DNA of 64,000 bases from Bog-756 sp963738545 (GTDB lineage: Bacteria; Actinomycetota; Acidimicrobiia; Acidimicrobiales; RAAP-2). A program made the translations under genes and the position numbers. The notes beneath the pieces were generated by a model. It was not told where the DNA came from. It ran no database searches and was given only the letters and a program-made list of their open reading frames with translations. Below, one piece after another: positions 60,163 to 64,000 of the stretch; position 1 is the first letter of the stretch, and each line of letters opens with the position of its first letter. Where the stretch lies: NCBI GenBank assembly GCA_963738545.1, contig CAVTXA010000009.1, positions 682,001 through 746,000 on the forward strand, given 5' to 3'.

Positions 60163-60490
60163 CAGGGCGTCGTGGTCCGGCCGGCCCCGCTGGCGAGGAG
60201 GAGCGATCCCGGGGTCAGGCGGCGGCAGGGCACGGTCGAGCCGAACCTGGTCACGTCGCTGCCCGGACCTCCCATCGACACCCTTTCCTTCCGTCCTCCG
60301 GGCTGGAGGGACCGCCATCCCTCGTGCGGCCTCTGGCACCCACCCCGCCACCCAGGCCGACGTTCAGCGGTCCGAACGGGTCGAACCCGGCAGCCGACCA
60401 CCGTCCCGGGGCCCTCCCCGTTCGGGACGAGCGCCACACGATACCCCGCGAGGCGGACCGGGAGGGGCTCCGGGGCCGGCCCGGTGACGA
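60163..60490. other. 328-bp gap with no firm gene
   Basis: It separates the flippase from the SGNH acyltransferase. The flippase frame extends into it but with low-complexity sequence, so part may be coding. No terminator or promoter is clear. Confidence 0.4.
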
Positions 60491-62734
60491 TCAGCGAGTG
60501 GTGGTCGTGGTCGGCACCGGCCCGTTACGGAGCTGTTCATGGGGCAGGCCCAGCTTCACCAGGGCGGGCAGGATCTCGGGCCGCAGGAACATGCCCCCGT
60601 ACAGGGAGATGTGCTCCTGGTCGTCGTCCCGGACCGGGACGGTGTCGATGGTTGATCGGTAGACGCCGCCGGGGTCGAGCATCCGGTTCAGGTCGATCAC
60701 CGAGGCCACCTTGGGATAGCGGGCCACCGTCCTGCGCACGAGGGCGTTGTACTCATCGGTGCGGACGGGTTGATTGATGTCCCACGGGTTCCCGTCCGGT
60801 GCCTCGGTGGTCTGGGTGATGTAGGGCAGCGTGAAGATCACCACGTGGGCCCCGCGGGAGGAGAGGATCCGGATGGCGCTGCCCAACTCGGCCGCGTAGA
60901 CCCGGTCCCAGGCGGGCTCACCGATGCGGGTCCAGTGGCCGTCGATGATCCGGTCGGAGACTTCCCAGCGGCCGAGGAGGACGGCCACGACATCGGGGTT
61001 CTGGTGGTCGATCCGTTGCTTCCAGGTCTGCTGCCAGTCCGCGCAACCCTGAGCGGCCCGGGTGATGGATCCTTCGATGTTGACGGTGGTGGTGGGATCA
61101 AGGTCACACCCCACGATGCCCTGGTCGTCCAGCGTGGCTCCCCAGGAGGCCACCTGCACGCCCAACCCGTTGCCCAGGGTCTCGGCCAGTGAATCGCCGA
61201 GGAGGAGGATCCGCACGTGGCGACCCGAGGTCAGACCGGGAGGAGGATGGGAGGGCACGGCGAACAGCCCGGCCTTCTTCGGGGCCTGGTAGGCGACCTG
61301 GGGTGGGGGTGGGACGGTGGTCAGGACGAGCGCCACGACCACGATGACCAGCCCCACGGGCAGGGCGGCCAGCACGTACCGGCCGGGTAGGGCTCGCCGA
61401 TTCCGGATGGGCATCTCCACCAGGTGGTAGGAGGCGATGGCCGCCGCCGCCGTGGCGGCCAGCCTCACGAGCAGCAAGGGCGTCCCCGACAGACCGGTGT
61501 GCTGGCCGTCGATCATGAGGAACATCGGGTAGTGGTAGAGGTACAGGCCGTAGGAGATGCGGCCGACGTAGCCGAGGGCACCGACGGCCAGGACCCGGGA
61601 CAGGACGTCGTTGGGTCTCACCACGACCATGCCGATGACCGCGGCGGTCGACCCGGCCACCAACAAGAAGCCCCCTTGGTAGAGGAAGCCGTTCTGACCG
61701 CTCACGGCGTGGAGGCACCACAAGAGGACCGCCAGGCCGATGCCTCCGGCCACCGAGATCGGCCACCCGGGATGCCGGACGGGCACGAACCGACCACGGC
61801 CCTGGGTCCGTACGGTCTCGGTCTCGGTCTCCGGCGTGGTCGCCGCATCGCCGTCGGCCTCCGGGTCGCCATCGACCGTCGGGTCCCCGTCGGCCCCTGC
61901 CGCTCCTCGGTGGTCCGCTGCCCCTCCATCCCCGATGTCCTCTGGGGTCACGACCACACCCGCGGGGTGGGCCCAGCGCGAGATGCGGGGTAGCACGACG
62001 GCCAGCAGGGCTCCGGCCATCACCTCTTGGACCCGGGTCTGGGTGCCGTAGTAGAGGCTGGTGACCGTGATTCCCTGGTGGAACAGCACGACGGTGACCG
62101 TGGTGGACACAACGATCCCCGCAGCCGCCACGACGGCCAACCCCCGCCGACCTCGTCGGCGCATGACGACGAGGGCCAGGGCCGGCCACACCAGATAGAA
62201 CTGCTCCTCCACGGCCAGGGACCAGGTGTGCAGGAGCGGCGAGGGTGGGCCGAACCGGACGAAGTAGTTCGCCCCGGTGGCGATGAAGCGCCAGTTGGCC
62301 ACGTAGGCCAGGGTGGCGAAGGCGTCGCCTCGCAGCGAGCTCAGGGTGCTCGGTAGGGCAAACCACCGGGCGTAGGCCGCCACCAACAGCATCGTCAGGA
62401 ACAGAGCGGGGAGTAGACGTCGGGCCCGCCGCTCGTAGAAGCGCCGGAACCGCACCGTGCCCGAGGTCGACCACTCCCCGACCAGGAGAGACGTGATGAG
62501 GTAGCCGGACAGCACGAAGAAGATGTCCACGCCGAGCAGCCCGCCGCCGGCCCAGGCCACGCCCCCGTGGAAGGCCAGGACGCCGAGCACGGCGATGGCC
62601 CGGATGCCGTCCAGGCCCGGCACATGAGGCCCGGAGCGCCGTGCCGGCTCCCCTGCCTCGGGTGCCAGGTCGGGATCGCTCGGCGGACTCGATGCCTCCG
62701 GTTCCTCGTCGGACACGAGGTCCACGGTCGTCAC
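60491..62734 (-). CDS. OafA/YrhL-type O-acyltransferase with C-terminal SGNH domain
   Basis: 747 residues from GTG 62734. The membrane acyltransferase 3 domain has LDGIRAIAVLGVLAFHGG (catalytic His), DIFFVLSGYLITSLL and HTWSLAVEEQFYLVWP. A Asp/Gly-rich cytoplasmic loop (GDGGAADHRGAAGADG region) interrupts it. The SGNH domain begins at ILLLGDSLAETLG (Ser), with LLGRWEV and DDDQEHISLYGG (Asp/His) completing the triad. The architecture matches enzymes that O-acetylate cell-surface polysaccharides or lipooligosaccharides. It is divergent from the partial GT-C gene. Confidence 0.9.
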   Translation of the reverse strand: MTTVDLVSDEEPEASSPPSDPDLAPEAGEPARRSGPHVPGLDGIRAIAVLGVLAFHGGVAWAGGGLLGVDIFFVLSGYLITSLLVGEWSTSGTVRFRRFYERRARRLLPALFLTMLLVAAYARWFALPSTLSSLRGDAFATLAYVANWRFIATGANYFVRFGPPSPLLHTWSLAVEEQFYLVWPALALVVMRRRGRRGLAVVAAAGIVVSTTVTVVLFHQGITVTSLYYGTQTRVQEVMAGALLAVVLPRISRWAHPAGVVVTPEDIGDGGAADHRGAAGADGDPTVDGDPEADGDAATTPETETETVRTQGRGRFVPVRHPGWPISVAGGIGLAVLLWCLHAVSGQNGFLYQGGFLLVAGSTAAVIGMVVVRPNDVLSRVLAVGALGYVGRISYGLYLYHYPMFLMIDGQHTGLSGTPLLLVRLAATAAAAIASYHLVEMPIRNRRALPGRYVLAALPVGLVIVVVALVLTTVPPPPQVAYQAPKKAGLFAVPSHPPPGLTSGRHVRILLLGDSLAETLGNGLGVQVASWGATLDDQGIVGCDLDPTTTVNIEGSITRAAQGCADWQQTWKQRIDHQNPDVVAVLLGRWEVSDRIIDGHWTRIGEPAWDRVYAAELGSAIRILSSRGAHVVIFTLPYITQTTEAPDGNPWDINQPVRTDEYNALVRRTVARYPKVASVIDLNRMLDPGGVYRSTIDTVPVRDDDQEHISLYGGMFLRPEILPALVKLGLPHEQLRNGPVPTTTTTR

Positions 62735-62829
62735 GGCTGATGATCGTTGCACGTCTGTGCGTCCCGGTCGGTGCAACCCCCGCGATCGGGTCCGGTCCGG
62801 GGGAGCCGTACCGGGCCACCCGGCCGACC

Positions 62830-62835
62830 TAGGCT
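62830..62835 (+). promoter_or_regulatory. -10 hexamer TAGGCT
   Basis: TAGGCT ends eight nt before ATG 62844, a near-leaderless start. Confidence 0.5.
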
Positions 62836-62843
62836 GACCGCTC

Positions 62844-64000
62844 ATGCATCGCCGGAGCCACGCCAAGCCACGCTGGTGGCTGTGGTTGGGACTGTGGACC
62901 GTGATCGGTCTGGCGATCCGGTTGATCACCGTCTACAGCCAGCCCCACAAGGTCGCCGGCGGCGACGCCTACTTCTACCATTTCGGCGCCAATCTCCTGG
63001 TCAGCGGCCATGGATTCATCAATCCCTACCTCTATATCCCCCACGGCGCCCACCACGCCGTGCAGTCGGCGTCCTTTCCTCCCCTCTTCATCTTCTTAGT
63101 GGCCATCCCGTCGGCCGTCGGGCTGAAGAGCTTTCTGGCCGAGCGGGTCTGGTGCTGTGTCCTCGGTGCCGCCGCCATCGTGGCCTGTGGCTATACCGGT
63201 CGGGAGATCGCCGGCCGCCGGGTGGGACTCATCGCCGCCTTCTTGGTGGCCGTGTACCCCAACATCTGGATGACCGACGAGTTGGCGCTGTCCGAGACCA
63301 TCGCCCCGCTGCTCGTGGCCGGGGTGCTCTGGTTCACCTACCGGTTCTGGAAGAGCCCCACTGTCCCCCGGGCCATCGCTCTGGGCGCGGCCATCGGCGT
63401 GGCCATGCTGGGGCGCGATGAACTCACCGTCCTGGTGGTGTTCATCCTGGTGCCCATCATCCTCGTGGCCAAGGCGCTGACCTGGGGGCGCCGGGCGGCG
63501 ACACTCGGTATCGCCCTGCTCACGGTGGCCGTGGTGGTGGCGCCGTGGGTCGGCTACAACCTGAGCCGGTTCGACAAGCCGGTCTTCATCAGCAGCGGGC
63601 TCGGGGTGACGCTGGCGTCAGCTGACTGTCCCACCACCTATTCGGGGCAGTTCGAAGGCTACTGGTCGATGAAGTGCGCCTTGGCCTACGCCGCCGAGCC
63701 GTCGGTCAACATCCATGCCGACGAGTCCGTGGAGGGCGCCGAGCTCCAGCACCTGGCCCTGAACTACGTCCGCGCCCACGAGAGCCGACTGGTCCCGGTC
63801 ACCTTGGCCAAGCTCGGTCGGGCCTTCGGGTTCTTCCACCCCATGCAGCAGATCTTCCTCGACTCCTACGTGGAGACGCGCCCCTACCGGTGGGCGGTCA
63901 CCGGGCTGATTTCTTACTATGTCCTCCTGGCGCTCTCGCTCGGGGGCACGGTGGTGCTCCGGCGCCGTCGGATCCCCTCGTTCCCTCTGTGGGCCATCGG
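62844..64000 (+). CDS. GT-C (GT39/ArnT-like) glycosyltransferase, 3' end cut by window
   Basis: 385 residues visible, still open at the window edge. Membrane segments begin at WWLWLGLWTVIGLAIRLI. The first loop has KVAGGDAYFYHFGANLL (family Asp), GREIAGRRVGLIAAFLVAVYPNIWM, and later PWVGYNLSRFDKPVFISS with SADCPTTYSGQFEGYW, closely matching the GT-C at 55650-57227. It is probably a sister enzyme adding another residue to the same polymer. Confidence 0.85.
   Translation, partial: MHRRSHAKPRWWLWLGLWTVIGLAIRLITVYSQPHKVAGGDAYFYHFGANLLVSGHGFINPYLYIPHGAHHAVQSASFPPLFIFLVAIPSAVGLKSFLAERVWCCVLGAAAIVACGYTGREIAGRRVGLIAAFLVAVYPNIWMTDELALSETIAPLLVAGVLWFTYRFWKSPTVPRAIALGAAIGVAMLGRDELTVLVVFILVPIILVAKALTWGRRAATLGIALLTVAVVVAPWVGYNLSRFDKPVFISSGLGVTLASADCPTTYSGQFEGYWSMKCALAYAAEPSVNIHADESVEGAELQHLALNYVRAHESRLVPVTLAKLGRAFGFFHPMQQIFLDSYVETRPYRWAVTGLISYYVLLALSLGGTVVLRRRRIPSFPLWAI

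Overview
High-GC (roughly 70%) chromosomal window from an actinobacterium, most likely class Acidimicrobiia. The evidence is the conserved block uvrC-rapZ-yvcK-gap-pgk-tpiA-secG, nadA and uvrA/uvrB/coaE, the secreted repeats of the GGYWLVATDGGVFSFGDA type that are common in Acidimicrobiia, and an AftD-like envelope arabinosyltransferase. The assignment is an inference from gene content, not from a marker-gene comparison.

Layout. 1-11 kb: a partial HAD phosphatase coupled to a fatty-acid desaturase, a DoxX-Rieske fusion, a small membrane protein, a VOC protein, a BcsA-like glycosyltransferase with a PilZ domain, and the large helicase Lhr. 11-23 kb: catabolic/lipid-type genes (two SDRs, an ArsR-SRPBCC regulator, a hotdog thioesterase, an MTAN-like nucleosidase, a sulfotransferase coupled to a DUF1214 protein, a GH99-like secreted protein with a repeat domain, a second DUF1214 protein divergent from an HD-domain protein, and a zinc alcohol dehydrogenase). 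23.5-33 kb: a less GC-rich accessory stretch with a GGDEF-EAL protein, a secreted GH114-like glycosidase and several small unknown proteins, ending at a tRNA-Leu(GAG). 33-49.6 kb: the housekeeping core (orphan peptide-type binding protein, secG, tpiA, pgk, gap, yvcK, rapZ, uvrC, nadA, uvrA, uvrB, coaE). 49.7-64 kb: an envelope polysaccharide locus (AftD-like arabinofuranosyltransferase, two O-acyltransferases, two GT-C enzymes, a GT4 enzyme and a flippase).

Two patterns stand out. First, many genes have a -10 hexamer TANNNT exactly 6 (up to 8) bases before the start codon with no Shine-Dalgarno, so leaderless transcription seems to be a default here. I used this to choose several starts. Its clearest case is an ArsR-family gene whose 16-bp perfect palindrome fills the spacer between TTTACA and TATAAT. 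Second, uvrC and uvrB, which cooperate in excision repair, each carry a single-base frame break, uvrC inside an 18-bp tandem repeat and uvrB at a C-rich tract. These may be sequencing errors or real lesions.

Intra-operon coupling by 4-base ATGA/GTGA overlaps is frequent (HAD/desaturase, sulfotransferase/DUF1214, secG/SBP, rapZ/yvcK, and the flippase/GT4/GT-C/acyltransferase chain). No rRNA, CRISPR array, transposase or integrase was seen.
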